Made by a program: the position numbers and the translations under genes. Below the pieces are notes generated by a model, which was not told the origin of the DNA, did not search any database, and saw only the letters and a list, made by a program, of their open reading frames with translations. A stretch of 13,787 bases of DNA from assembly GCA_020726085.1 (NCBI GenBank), contig DYTG01000039.1, positions 1-13,787 of the forward strand, written 5' to 3'. Of the stretch, positions 7,435 through 13,586 are shown piece after piece (the stretch's first letter is position 1; each line of letters opens with the position of its first letter). The DNA is from Sulfurovum sp. (GTDB lineage Bacteria; Campylobacterota; Campylobacteria; Campylobacterales; Sulfurovaceae).

Positions 7435-8741
7435 TGTATTATTTGGTGGTGAGTTTTAATCACAAAAAGTGCGATTTTTTCCATAGAGAGCGTTTGGCTT
7501 TCAAAGACAATGAAGCCAAACGTGCTATCTTGAACCGATTGATAAGTTTTGATTTTATTCATGAGGTTTTTATCGTCTCAACGTGTAATAGAGTCGAGTT
7601 CGTCCTAGCCACACGTGATAATTTTGCAGCCTATCATGCTGTCATTGGCATCCTTGCACAAACTAGTAAGGTTGAATTTAATGAACTCGTGGCTATGGGG
7701 CAACGCTATGATGATGAAGATGCTGTTGCTCATATTTTTTCGGTTGTCTCTTCGCTTGATTCGCTTGTAGTAGGGGAATCGCAAATCACGGGGCAAGTCA
7801 AAGAGGCGTTTAGATTTTCTTACGATAACTCCACCGCAGGTAAAAAACTCAATCGTATTATCAGTTATGCCATCAAGTGTGCCGCACAAGTACGCAATGC
7901 GACCAAAATCTCCCAAAATCCCATCTCCATAGCCTCTGTAGCCGTCTCACAAGCCTCCTTGATATTAGGTGAGCATATGGCAGGAATGACGGGTGTGGTA
8001 GTGGGCGTAGGTGAGATGGGTAAACTTGCAGCCAAACACCTCTTGCGTGCGGGTTGTGATGTGGTACTGCTGGGACGAAATATGCAAAAGCTCAAAGCCC
8101 TTGCCGATGAATTGGGTGAAAATGTGAAGATTGATGCGTTTAATCAGCTCAAAAAGTATATCAATCGTTATCGTCTTGTTTTTTGCGCTACTTCGGCTCC
8201 CTATCTGATTATTACCCGTGATATGATTGAGAGTAAAGACCTCAATCGATTGTGGTTTGATATGGCTATTCCTCGTGATATTGATGAGATGGAGTTTTGC
8301 AATCTCACGATTTACCGTATCGATGATTTGCGTGATATTGCCGACAAAAACCATGCACTTCGACAAGAACAAGCACTACAAGCGAGTGAAATTGTCAATC
8401 GTTACCGAGATGATTTTTATCGATGGTTACGAGCCTTATCCGTAGAACCCGTCATCAAAGGAATGCGACTCAATGTCAATGAATCCATCGACAAAGAGTT
8501 GCAACGAGCCATAAAAAAAGGGTTTGTGCCTCGCCAATACGAAGAGAATGTACGTAAAATGGCAATGCAGATGTTTAACCATTTTTTACATCAACCTACG
8601 CACAGATTGCGAAAAAGTTCACGAGAAAAAGATAGCCTATATCCCATTGAAGCCATTACGGCGATGTTTAATATTGACACAAGCGACATTGATGTGGGGC
8701 AATACAAAAGCGACCACCATAAAAAAGGTTACAGCGTTTAG
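7434..8741 (+). CDS. hemA: Glutamyl-tRNA reductase, HemA
   Basis: Reduces glutamyl-tRNA(Glu) with NADPH to glutamate-1-semialdehyde, the first committed step of C5-pathway haem synthesis. The N-terminal catalytic domain has SFNHK at 7-11 and STCNRVEF at 49-56, with the nucleophilic Cys at 51. VGESQI follows at 113-118. The NADPH-binding domain has VVVGVGEMG at 188-196. The long helical C-terminal dimerisation domain spans roughly 310-420, with LHQPTHRLR at ~387-395. Length (435) is typical. ATG 7434 overlaps the preceding TAA by one base. In several relatives proS or hemC follows hemA; here the next gene is yceI with its own promoter-like sequence, so the haem cluster has been broken or ordered differently. 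Confidence 0.96.
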   Translation: MYYLVVSFNHKKCDFFHRERLAFKDNEAKRAILNRLISFDFIHEVFIVSTCNRVEFVLATRDNFAAYHAVIGILAQTSKVEFNELVAMGQRYDDEDAVAHIFSVVSSLDSLVVGESQITGQVKEAFRFSYDNSTAGKKLNRIISYAIKCAAQVRNATKISQNPISIASVAVSQASLILGEHMAGMTGVVVGVGEMGKLAAKHLLRAGCDVVLLGRNMQKLKALADELGENVKIDAFNQLKKYINRYRLVFCATSAPYLIITRDMIESKDLNRLWFDMAIPRDIDEMEFCNLTIYRIDDLRDIADKNHALRQEQALQASEIVNRYRDDFYRWLRALSVEPVIKGMRLNVNESIDKELQRAIKKGFVPRQYEENVRKMAMQMFNHFLHQPTHRLRKSSREKDSLYPIEAITAMFNIDTSDIDVGQYKSDHHKKGYSV

Positions 8742-8766
8742 TTGCTCATGGTTTACTTTTGCTTAG

Positions 8767-8772
8767 CATAAT
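8767..8772 (+). promoter_or_regulatory. Possible -10 box of the yceI gene
   Basis: CATAAT in the context ACTTTTGCTTAGCATAAT, a T-rich element followed by a -10-like hexamer, 26 bases before the yceI start. The octamer ATGGTTTA occurs at 8748-8755 and again at 8771-8778, flanking the promoter. Whether the gene has its own promoter or is read through from hemA is not certain. Confidence 0.35.
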
Positions 8773-8798
8773 GGTTTATCACCCACTAAAGGATAACC

Positions 8799-9369
8799 AT
8801 GAAGCGTTTAACATTATGGGTAGCGTTGCTATTTTCAGCTTCGCTATGGGTAGGGAACTATACCGTTGATGCTTCGCATTCCAATGTAGGTTTTAAAATC
8901 AAGCACCTTATGATTTCCAATGTCAAAGGAGGTTTTGATAAATTTGAAGGTGTGTTTGAATACGATGATAAGAGCAAAACACTCAAATCCATGGAGGGTA
9001 ATATCAGTGTCGATTCTATCAATACCGCCAATGCCAAACGAGACGAACACCTCAAAAATGAAGATTTTTTTGATGCAGCCAAATACCCCACTATTGGCTT
9101 TAAACTCACAAAAGCTGAGGGAGATAAAACAACGGGTGCTTTGACCATGTACGGCGTATCCAAAGAGATTTACCCTAGAACTTGAAAACAACGGAGTCAT
9201 TCAAGACCCGTGGGGCAACACTCGTGTAGGTTTGAGCCTTCGCGGTACGATCAATCGATACGATTTTGGACTCAAATACAACAAAGTCCTAGAAGTGGGT
9301 GGACTTACTATCGGTAAAGAGGCAAAACTTGAAATTGAGCTTCAAAGTATTATGCAAAAAGCAAAGTAG
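8799..9369 (+). pseudogene. YceI-family periplasmic lipid-binding protein gene, frameshifted
   Basis: YceI proteins are small lipocalin-like beta barrels that bind polyprenyl lipids in the periplasm. The first part, from ATG 8799 (AAAGGA at 8788-8793), gives a signal peptide, then NYTVDASHSNVGFKIKHLMI and NISVDSINTANAKRDEHLKN, standard family motifs. Reading then breaks at KEIYPRT and a stop at 9182-9184. In another frame from 9172 the protein continues as TLELENNGVIQDPWGNTRVG, then INRYDFGLKYNKVLEVGG and ends at 9367-9369. Removing one T from the TTT at 9169-9171 restores KEITLELE and a single 189-codon gene of normal family length. The reading could be a real recent frameshift or a sequencing/assembly error; the tail shows no further decay. 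A periplasmic isoprenoid-binding protein beside a polyprenyl synthase operon would make sense, but that link is inference. Confidence 0.88.
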
Positions 9370-9506
9370 GTGTTTTGATAGGATAGCCATTTAAGCAAAG
9401 AATGTATGGGTTTTTTGAGCATTTCATCTGTAAGATTTATAACAATAGAGATAGGGTGTATAAGGTCATTAATGGATAAAAACTTCAACACATTGGATAC
9501 TAAATC

Positions 9507-9535
9507 GAGTTTAAGTTAGGTTTTTGCATAAACTC
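9507..9535. promoter_or_regulatory. Inverted repeat upstream of the rpsB promoter
   Basis: GAGTTTA (9507-9513) and TAAACTC (9529-9535) are exact reverse complements with a 15-base spacer, ending about 25 bases before the rpsB -10 box. No T-run follows, so an operator is more likely than a terminator for yceI. The left part also contains TTTAAG (9510-9515), the half-site recalled for HP1043-type regulators. Confidence 0.35.
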
Positions 9536-9551
9536 AAACACTCTTAATCTC

Positions 9552-9565
9552 TTTTTGGATATACT
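9552..9565 (+). promoter_or_regulatory. Predicted promoter of the rpsB-tsf operon
   Basis: TTTTTGGATATACT, with TATACT as the -10 box (9560-9565) after a T-tract and GGA. It is nearly identical to the promoter at 6193-6207. Predicted transcription start near 9572, giving a leader of about 130 bases before rpsB. Confidence 0.65.
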
Positions 9566-9605
9566 GTTACCCTATTTTGCTTTTGCGGTGAGATAGAAAA
9601 ATACT

Positions 9606-9656
9606 CAGGTAGTTATTCCTTGAATGGTTGCGACAATGAGTCGTTGAGGGCTACTG
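9606..9656 (+). promoter_or_regulatory. Structured 5' leader of rpsB, candidate S2 autoregulatory element
   Basis: The leader folds on paper into one long imperfect hairpin. CAGGTAG (9606-9612) pairs with CTACTG (9651-9656) with one bulged G. Inside it CCTT (9618-9621) pairs with GAGG (9646-9649), then GCGAC (9630-9634) with GTCGT (9640-9644) around an AATGA loop. A competing pairing, AGGT with ACCT and TTCC with GGAA just downstream, would give an alternative fold. Ribosomal protein S2 is known to repress rpsB-tsf through the rpsB leader in E. coli; whether this leader does the same is inference. Confidence 0.4.
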
Positions 9657-9688
9657 TGGGGAAACCTAATTCAAAATAATACAAATAC

Positions 9689-9694
9689 AAGGAG
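9689..9694 (+). promoter_or_regulatory. Ribosome binding site that decides the rpsB start
   Basis: AAGGAG here lies only three bases before the first ATG (9698) but nine before the second (9704). Together with the usual family beginning MVTMKDLLE, this favours the second ATG. Confidence 0.6.
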
Positions 9695-9703
9695 AAAATG
9701 AAT

Positions 9704-10519
9704 ATGGTAACAATGAAAGATTTGCTTGAGTGCGGTGTACACTTTGGGCATCAAACAAGAAGATGGAATCCAAAAATGAAGAAATTCATCTTTGGTGAGC
9801 GAAAAAATATCTATATTATTGACTTGCAAAAGACTTTGAGATATTTCAAATACACTTACAATGTCGTAAGAGATGCAGCAGCACAGGGCAAAACCATGCT
9901 CTTCGTAGGGACCAAAAAACAAGCTCGAAACGCTATCAAAGAACAAGCGATTCGATGCGGAATGCCCTATGTATCGACACGATGGCTAGGTGGAATGCTA
10001 ACAAACTACCCAACCATCAAAAAATCTATCCGAAAGCTTGAAGTCATTGAGCAAATGGAAGAGAGCGGACAAATCAACCTTTTGACCAAAAAAGAGGCGT
10101 TGATGCTCAAACGACAAAAAGAGAAACTCAACTCTTATTTGGAAGGCTTTAGAAACATGAAAAAGCTTCCTGATATGATGTTTGTTATTGATGCTGTCAA
10201 AGAGCATATTGCAGTAAATGAAGCGCGAAGATTGGGCATGAAAGTGGTTGCTCCACTCGATACCAACTGCGACCCCGATGTAGTCGATTACCCAATTCCA
10301 GGAAACGATGATGCGATTCGTTCGATTCACCTTTTCTGTAAAGAGATGGCAGAGGCGATGATTGAGGGACGTGCGATGATGAATGAGGGTGCGGATGTGG
10401 AAACTAGCGAAGTAACTCCTACGGAGATGAATGAGTTAGTAGAAGAGATGTTAGTCGATTCTGAGGAATTGGATGAAGAGACGACAATAGAACCAACGCA
10501 AGATATTAAGGAGGCGTAA
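9704..10519 (+). CDS. rpsB: 30S ribosomal protein S2
   Basis: S2 is a late-assembling 30S protein that binds helices at the head-body junction of 16S rRNA. The sequence begins MVTMKDLLECGVHFGHQTRR, followed by WNPKMKKFIFGERKNIYIID, both diagnostic. Later blocks such as STRWLGGMLTNYPTIKKSI, PDMMFVIDAVKEHIAVNEAR and PLDTNCDPDVVDYPIPGNDD are all intact. An acidic C-terminal tail (after ~235) extends past the conserved core. ATG 9704 is preferred over the ATG six bases earlier because of ribosome-site spacing and family start. 271 residues from this start, normal for the phylum. tsf follows after two bases, the near-universal rpsB-tsf pair. A structured leader suggests regulation at the mRNA level. 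Confidence 0.97.
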   Translation: MVTMKDLLECGVHFGHQTRRWNPKMKKFIFGERKNIYIIDLQKTLRYFKYTYNVVRDAAAQGKTMLFVGTKKQARNAIKEQAIRCGMPYVSTRWLGGMLTNYPTIKKSIRKLEVIEQMEESGQINLLTKKEALMLKRQKEKLNSYLEGFRNMKKLPDMMFVIDAVKEHIAVNEARRLGMKVVAPLDTNCDPDVVDYPIPGNDDAIRSIHLFCKEMAEAMIEGRAMMNEGADVETSEVTPTEMNELVEEMLVDSEELDEETTIEPTQDIKEA

Positions 10520-10521
10520 GC

Positions 10522-11583
10522 ATGGCAAACTTTGGACCACAAGATATTAAAAAACTTAGAGAAATGACCAATGCAGGGATGATGGACTGCAAAAAAGCAT
10601 TGGCAGAGTCTGATGGCGACATGGACAAAGCCATTGCATGGCTAAGAGAAAAAGGGTTGGGTGCTGCTGCTAAAAAAGCAGGAAAAGTAGCAGCCGAGGG
10701 AAGTATAGGACTCAAAGTTGAAGATCATAAAGCGGTTTTGGTAGAGGTAAACTCTCAAACAGACTTCGTGGCTCAAAACGATAAGTTTAAAACCGTTGTA
10801 AGAGAAGTGGTAGAGCATAACTTTGACAACCATTTTGCCAATGCCGATGAGCTTAACGCTTCTGAGATTAACGGTCAAGCCTTTAGTGAATATATTTCAT
10901 TGCAAATTGCTACCATTGGTGAAAATCTTGTGGTACGAAGAACCGCTGCACTTCAAGGTGGTGACGCTATTGCTATCAACGGTTATCTTCATGCAAACGG
11001 ACAAATCGGGGTTATTTTGGCTGCTAAGTGTGACTCACAAAAGACGGCGGACGCTATTAAAGGTGATCTCAAAAACATCGCTATGCACATTTCAGCTATG
11101 CGACCCAAAACACTAAGTTACAAAGATTTTGATCCAGAGTTTATTGCCAGTGAGCTTACAGGACGTATCGTTACGATTGAAAAAGAGAACGAAGAGAACA
11201 AACGATTGGGTAAACCGCTTAAAAATGTACCTACTTATATCTCTATGGCTCAACTTACCGATGAGGTATTGGCTAAAGCAAAAGCAGATATTGAAGCAGA
11301 ACTTAAAGCCGAAGGTAAACCTGAAAAAATTTGGGACAAAATCGTACCAGGTAAACTTGATAGATTTATCTCCGATAACACCACACTAGACCAAGAGTTG
11401 GCTCTTTTGGATCAAAAGTTTGTAATGGACGATAGCCTAACGGTAGCACAATACCTTGAAAACCTAGCTGCAAAAGTAGGTGGAACGGCTCAAATGATTG
11501 AGTTTATCCGACTTGAAGTAGGTGAAGGTATTGAGGTAGTAGAGGAAGATTTCGCAGCAGAAGTTGCTAAACAAATGAGTTAA
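10522..11583 (+). CDS. tsf: Translation elongation factor Ts
   Basis: Guanine-nucleotide exchange factor that reloads EF-Tu with GTP. The N-terminal UBA-like domain (~5-45) reads IKKLREMTNAGMMDCKKALA, and the EF-Tu contact motif TDFVA is at 80-84 in VNSQTDFVAQND. The two core subdomains follow, and a C-terminal stretch FIRLEVGEGIEVVEEDF near the end is intact. At 353 residues it is longer than the E. coli protein, as is usual in Campylobacterota. The strong ribosome site AAGGAGG (10508-10514) lies inside the end of rpsB, seven bases before the ATG. EF-Ts may be made at its own rate within the shared mRNA. Confidence 0.97.
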   Translation: MANFGPQDIKKLREMTNAGMMDCKKALAESDGDMDKAIAWLREKGLGAAAKKAGKVAAEGSIGLKVEDHKAVLVEVNSQTDFVAQNDKFKTVVREVVEHNFDNHFANADELNASEINGQAFSEYISLQIATIGENLVVRRTAALQGGDAIAINGYLHANGQIGVILAAKCDSQKTADAIKGDLKNIAMHISAMRPKTLSYKDFDPEFIASELTGRIVTIEKENEENKRLGKPLKNVPTYISMAQLTDEVLAKAKADIEAELKAEGKPEKIWDKIVPGKLDRFISDNTTLDQELALLDQKFVMDDSLTVAQYLENLAAKVGGTAQMIEFIRLEVGEGIEVVEEDFAAEVAKQMS

Positions 11584-11595
11584 TTTTTGAACTTT

Positions 11596-11617
11596 GTAGG
11601 GGTATTTATGCTCCTAC
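11596..11617 (+). terminator. Hairpin after tsf, weak terminator or attenuator
   Basis: GTAGGGG (11596-11602) pairs with CTCCTAC (11611-11617) over seven positions including one G-T, with an 8-base loop. No T-run follows, so it may only reduce, not end, transcription into the ABC gene 26 bases later. Confidence 0.4.
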
Positions 11618-11643
11618 ATTGCCTTCAAACAAAAGGTTTATGA

Positions 11644-12294
11644 ATGCCCCAAATCCTTATTCAAGCCAAAAATCTATCCCATGCTTTTGATTATCCACTT
11701 TACCATGGTATTGATTTTTTGCTAGAATCTTCGCAATCCATTGCTATAGTAGGGCGAAGCGGTAGCGGTAAATCGACACTTCTTTACAATCTATCCTCTT
11801 TTTTACCGCCCCAAGGTGGCAGTGTCAAGCTCTTTGATAGAGATATCTATGCTCTCAATGAAGAAGAGGTAGCCTCTATACGTCGATACAAGTTGGGTAT
11901 GGTGTTTCAATCGCACTATCTCTTTAAGGGCATGAGTGCGAGTGAAAATATTGAGATTGCTACAATACTCTCCAATGAAACCCTTGATAAGGAGTTGCTC
12001 AAAAAACTTGAAATTCAAGATATTATAGGACAAAAAATATCCGAACTCTCAGGCGGACAACAGCAACGTGTATCCATTGCACGGGTACTAAGCAAAAAAC
12101 CCACAATCATCTTTGCTGATGAACCTACAGGAAATTTGGATAAAACAACCGCTAAATTGGTAATGGGCGTATTGCTAGAGTATGTTGAGCAACGCAAGGC
12201 GGGATTGGTGCTGGTTACGCACGATGAGGAGTTGGCAAAGCTTTGCAACAAACTCTATCGCCTCGAAGACAAAAGACTCCAAACCTTGCCATGA
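11644..12294 (+). CDS. ABC transporter ATP-binding protein, LolD-like
   Basis: A 216-residue stand-alone ATPase of the LolD/MacB/FtsE-like group, expected to power an inner-membrane permease acting on lipoproteins or other envelope substrates. The nucleotide-binding motifs are complete: Walker A GRSGSGKST at 37-45, Q-loop Gln at 89 (MVFQS), signature LSGGQQQRVSIARVL at 135-149, Walker B IIFADE at 155-160 with D-loop GNLD, and switch His at 193 (VTHDEE). AAAAGG at 11631-11636 serves the ATG at 11644. Its place after rpsB-tsf is shared with Campylobacter, where I recall a similar ATPase and then fliR. No permease or fliR follows here, so the partner is encoded elsewhere. The last base pairs overlap a tiny membrane ORF (ATGA). 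Confidence 0.88.
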   Translation: MPQILIQAKNLSHAFDYPLYHGIDFLLESSQSIAIVGRSGSGKSTLLYNLSSFLPPQGGSVKLFDRDIYALNEEEVASIRRYKLGMVFQSHYLFKGMSASENIEIATILSNETLDKELLKKLEIQDIIGQKISELSGGQQQRVSIARVLSKKPTIIFADEPTGNLDKTTAKLVMGVLLEYVEQRKAGLVLVTHDEELAKLCNKLYRLEDKRLQTLP

Positions 12295-12389
12295 CCTTTC
12301 GTATTGATGAACTTGTCACCAATTTGTTGTTGTTTGTATTGGTGCTTACACTTTGGGTTATAACCTTACCGCCTGCACTCTATTTGTAA
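12291..12389 (+). CDS. 32-residue single-span membrane microprotein, unknown
   Basis: ATG 12291 overlaps the ABC gene stop as ATGA, the usual sign of translational coupling, and the frame ends in TAA at 12387-12389. The product is MTFRIDELVTNLLLFVLVLT followed by LWVITLPPALYL: a short polar N-terminus, then one hydrophobic helix of about 20 residues. I do not recognise it. It might be a small accessory subunit of the LolD-like system, a remnant of a longer gene (fliR follows the ATPase in some relatives, but this is not a recognisable FliR start), or chance. There is no ribosome site of its own. The overlap and membrane character argue for reality; shortness argues for caution. Confidence 0.45.
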   Translation: MTFRIDELVTNLLLFVLVLTLWVITLPPALYL

Positions 12390-12414
12390 AATATGTGGAT
12401 TAGTGTGGCATTTT

Positions 12415-12459
12415 GGGACTTTAGTTCCGCCTATTGGTTTTTGATGGGACTAAAGTTCC
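12415..12459. terminator. Strong 14-bp hairpin between convergent genes
   Basis: GGGACTTTAGTTCC (12415-12428) pairs with GGGACTAAAGTTCC (12446-12459): 14 pairs including two G-T, 17-base loop. It sits in the 106-base gap between the + strand microprotein and the - strand SafE-like gene, so it could end transcripts from both sides. Neither strand has a T-run after it, so it is not a textbook terminator. It could be a dispersed intergenic palindrome instead. Confidence 0.5.
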
Positions 12460-12495
12460 ACTTCCGATAAAAGTGCGTAACATCTGATAATAAAT

Positions 12496-13281
12496 CTAAC
12501 CGCATTTGCCAGGTTCGCACTTCATGCCTCCGCATTTGCCCTGCATTTTGGATCGCAAACTCCCTTCATTCATCGTATCGATTGCTTTTTGTGTTGCTAT
12601 GGGGTCGCTTATAAATTGGTAGCCTTTGTAGAGCGTATAACCTCCGTAAGAGATGACCATAAGAGCGGCGAGTTTCATCATCGCTCCCCTCAAAGAGCCA
12701 TTTTGCAACACCTTGGTAAGCATCGCCAAAGTAAACATAGTAGGAACAGTAGCCAAACCAAAAATAGCCATAATCACGGCCCCCCACAAAGCCGAAGCAC
12801 TACTAGCAGCAAAAACCGCAAAAGAAAGCACCAAACCGCACGGTATCATCCCGTTAAGTATCCCCAAAAGATAGAAACTCTTAAGTGAACGTGAGGCAAT
12901 CAAGGTTCTAAATTGTCGTGCAAACCAACGGTTGTTGGCAATCGAAAATTCAGCCGAATTGAGAAATTTCAAACCTCCTACCAATGAGAGTCCCGCTAAT
13001 ATCATCAAAATACCCGTCAAGACAAAAAGTACCCCTTTAGTAGTAGGCGTAAAGGCAATCACTTGCCCCAGAAAGCCAAATAATGCCCCAATAGCACTGT
13101 AAGTCGTCACACGCCCCATGTTGTAAGCCCCATGAACAACACTTTGCCTTATCCAGCTCTCCTTGCCATCAAGCTTGGTTGAACTATACGCTATCACAAT
13201 CCCTCCGCACATGCCAATACAATGCCCAACACTCGCCAACAATGCGGTAGTAATAATAATATAGAGATCAATATTTTCCAT
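12496..13281 (-). CDS. Sulfite exporter TauE/SafE family (DsbD_2-type) membrane protein with Cys-rich tail
   Basis: A 261-residue inner-membrane protein of the COG2836/PF13386 group, related to the DsbD/CcdA membrane domain and often found near cytochrome oxidase and copper genes. About six hydrophobic segments are seen. Cysteines lie where the group has them: C21 and C25 in GHCIGMCGG near the first helix, and C148 in NGMIPCGL. After the last helix (~222) a soluble tail of some 40 residues ends in GKCGGMKCEPGKCG, with Cys at 250, 255 and 260. This spacing looks like a metal or thiol site. Start at 13281 is supported by GGAA on the minus strand about seven bases upstream. The true substrate is unknown; redox relay, copper handling or sulfur-compound export are all possible. 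Confidence 0.85.
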   Translation of the reverse strand: MENIDLYIIITTALLASVGHCIGMCGGIVIAYSSTKLDGKESWIRQSVVHGAYNMGRVTTYSAIGALFGFLGQVIAFTPTTKGVLFVLTGILMILAGLSLVGGLKFLNSAEFSIANNRWFARQFRTLIASRSLKSFYLLGILNGMIPCGLVLSFAVFAASSASALWGAVIMAIFGLATVPTMFTLAMLTKVLQNGSLRGAMMKLAALMVISYGGYTLYKGYQFISDPIATQKAIDTMNEGSLRSKMQGKCGGMKCEPGKCG

Positions 13282-13306
13282 AAATTTCCAATGTATGTGT
13301 AATGGC

Positions 13307-13343
13307 GTTAAATATATAATAATTTTGTTAAAATAGTGTTAAA
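13307..13343 (-). promoter_or_regulatory. Promoter region of the SafE-like gene with repeated TTTAAC boxes
   Basis: On the minus strand TTTAAC occurs at 13343-13338 and 13332-13327, exactly 11 bases apart (TTTAAC-N5-TTTAAC), and a third copy is at 13312-13307. A TATATT -10-like hexamer lies at 13316-13311, so the paired boxes would cover about -23 to -39. That spacing and placement resemble the TTTAAG-N5-TTTAAG direct repeat I recall for H. pylori HP1043. The region is very AT-rich, so chance matches are possible. Confidence 0.35.
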
Positions 13344-13368
13344 AAAGTGCAACAAATCCAAAAAGGTT

Positions 13369-13388
13369 ATTTCAATATTTTTTGAAAT
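13369..13388. promoter_or_regulatory. Inverted repeat upstream of the small membrane ORF
   Basis: ATTTCAA (13369-13375) and TTGAAAT (13382-13388), an exact 7-bp dyad with a 6-base spacer, 42 bases before the ATG at 13431 in a divergent intergenic region. Its compact symmetry fits a dimeric regulator site, though the AT content makes chance plausible. Confidence 0.3.
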
Positions 13389-13430
13389 GTATCGTCTATT
13401 TTAGAAATCGTTGAAGATAGGAACATAACA

Positions 13431-13586
13431 ATGAAAACCATTCTAATTTTTCTACTTGTAGTACTTTTGTTGAATGATATATTTTTAGACCCCACCGTTG
13501 TGGCTTTGGCGGTAGCTCTATTGGGTGGAGTCCTCTATCATACGCTCCAAAGAGTGACATTGCTCGAAGAGAAACTCGACGCTTAA
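13431..13586 (+). CDS. Small membrane protein of 51 residues, unknown
   Basis: ATG 13431, preceded by AGGA about nine bases upstream, opens a 51-codon frame ending in TAA at 13584-13586. The product starts MKTILIFLLVVLLLND, has a second hydrophobic stretch around TVVALAVALLGGVLY, and ends in an amphipathic TLQRVTLLEEKLDA. That suggests two membrane spans and a short cytoplasmic helix. I do not recognise it. It is divergent from the SafE-like gene. The frame stays open immediately after the TAA and encodes another membrane-type stretch, so it may be the front part of a longer gene cut by a stop codon, or simply the first of two genes. Confidence 0.5.
   Translation: MKTILIFLLVVLLLNDIFLDPTVVALAVALLGGVLYHTLQRVTLLEEKLDA

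Larger units (their letters stand above)
9370..9703 (+). other. Non-coding region between yceI and rpsB
   Basis: 334 bases with no supportable gene. The first ~135 bases are plain AT-rich sequence with a 25-codon ORF at 9402-9479 that lacks a ribosome site. From 9507 onward it holds an inverted repeat, the rpsB promoter and a structured leader, listed separately. Confidence 0.6.

Noticed and set aside
7965..8372. Minus-strand open frame of 135 codons inside hemA
   Set aside because: Antisense shadow of an intact, motif-complete hemA; no family features.
9402..9479. 25-codon ORF between yceI and rpsB
   Set aside because: No ribosome binding site, no recognisable features, and short enough to arise by chance in AT-rich sequence.
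9698..9703. Upstream ATG as the rpsB start
   Set aside because: Only three bases from the AAGGAG site; the second ATG at 9704 has better spacing and gives the usual MVTMKD beginning.
12291..12389. Microprotein as the start of FliR
   Set aside because: The frame ends after 32 codons and neither this frame nor the following 100 bases show FliR-like sequence.
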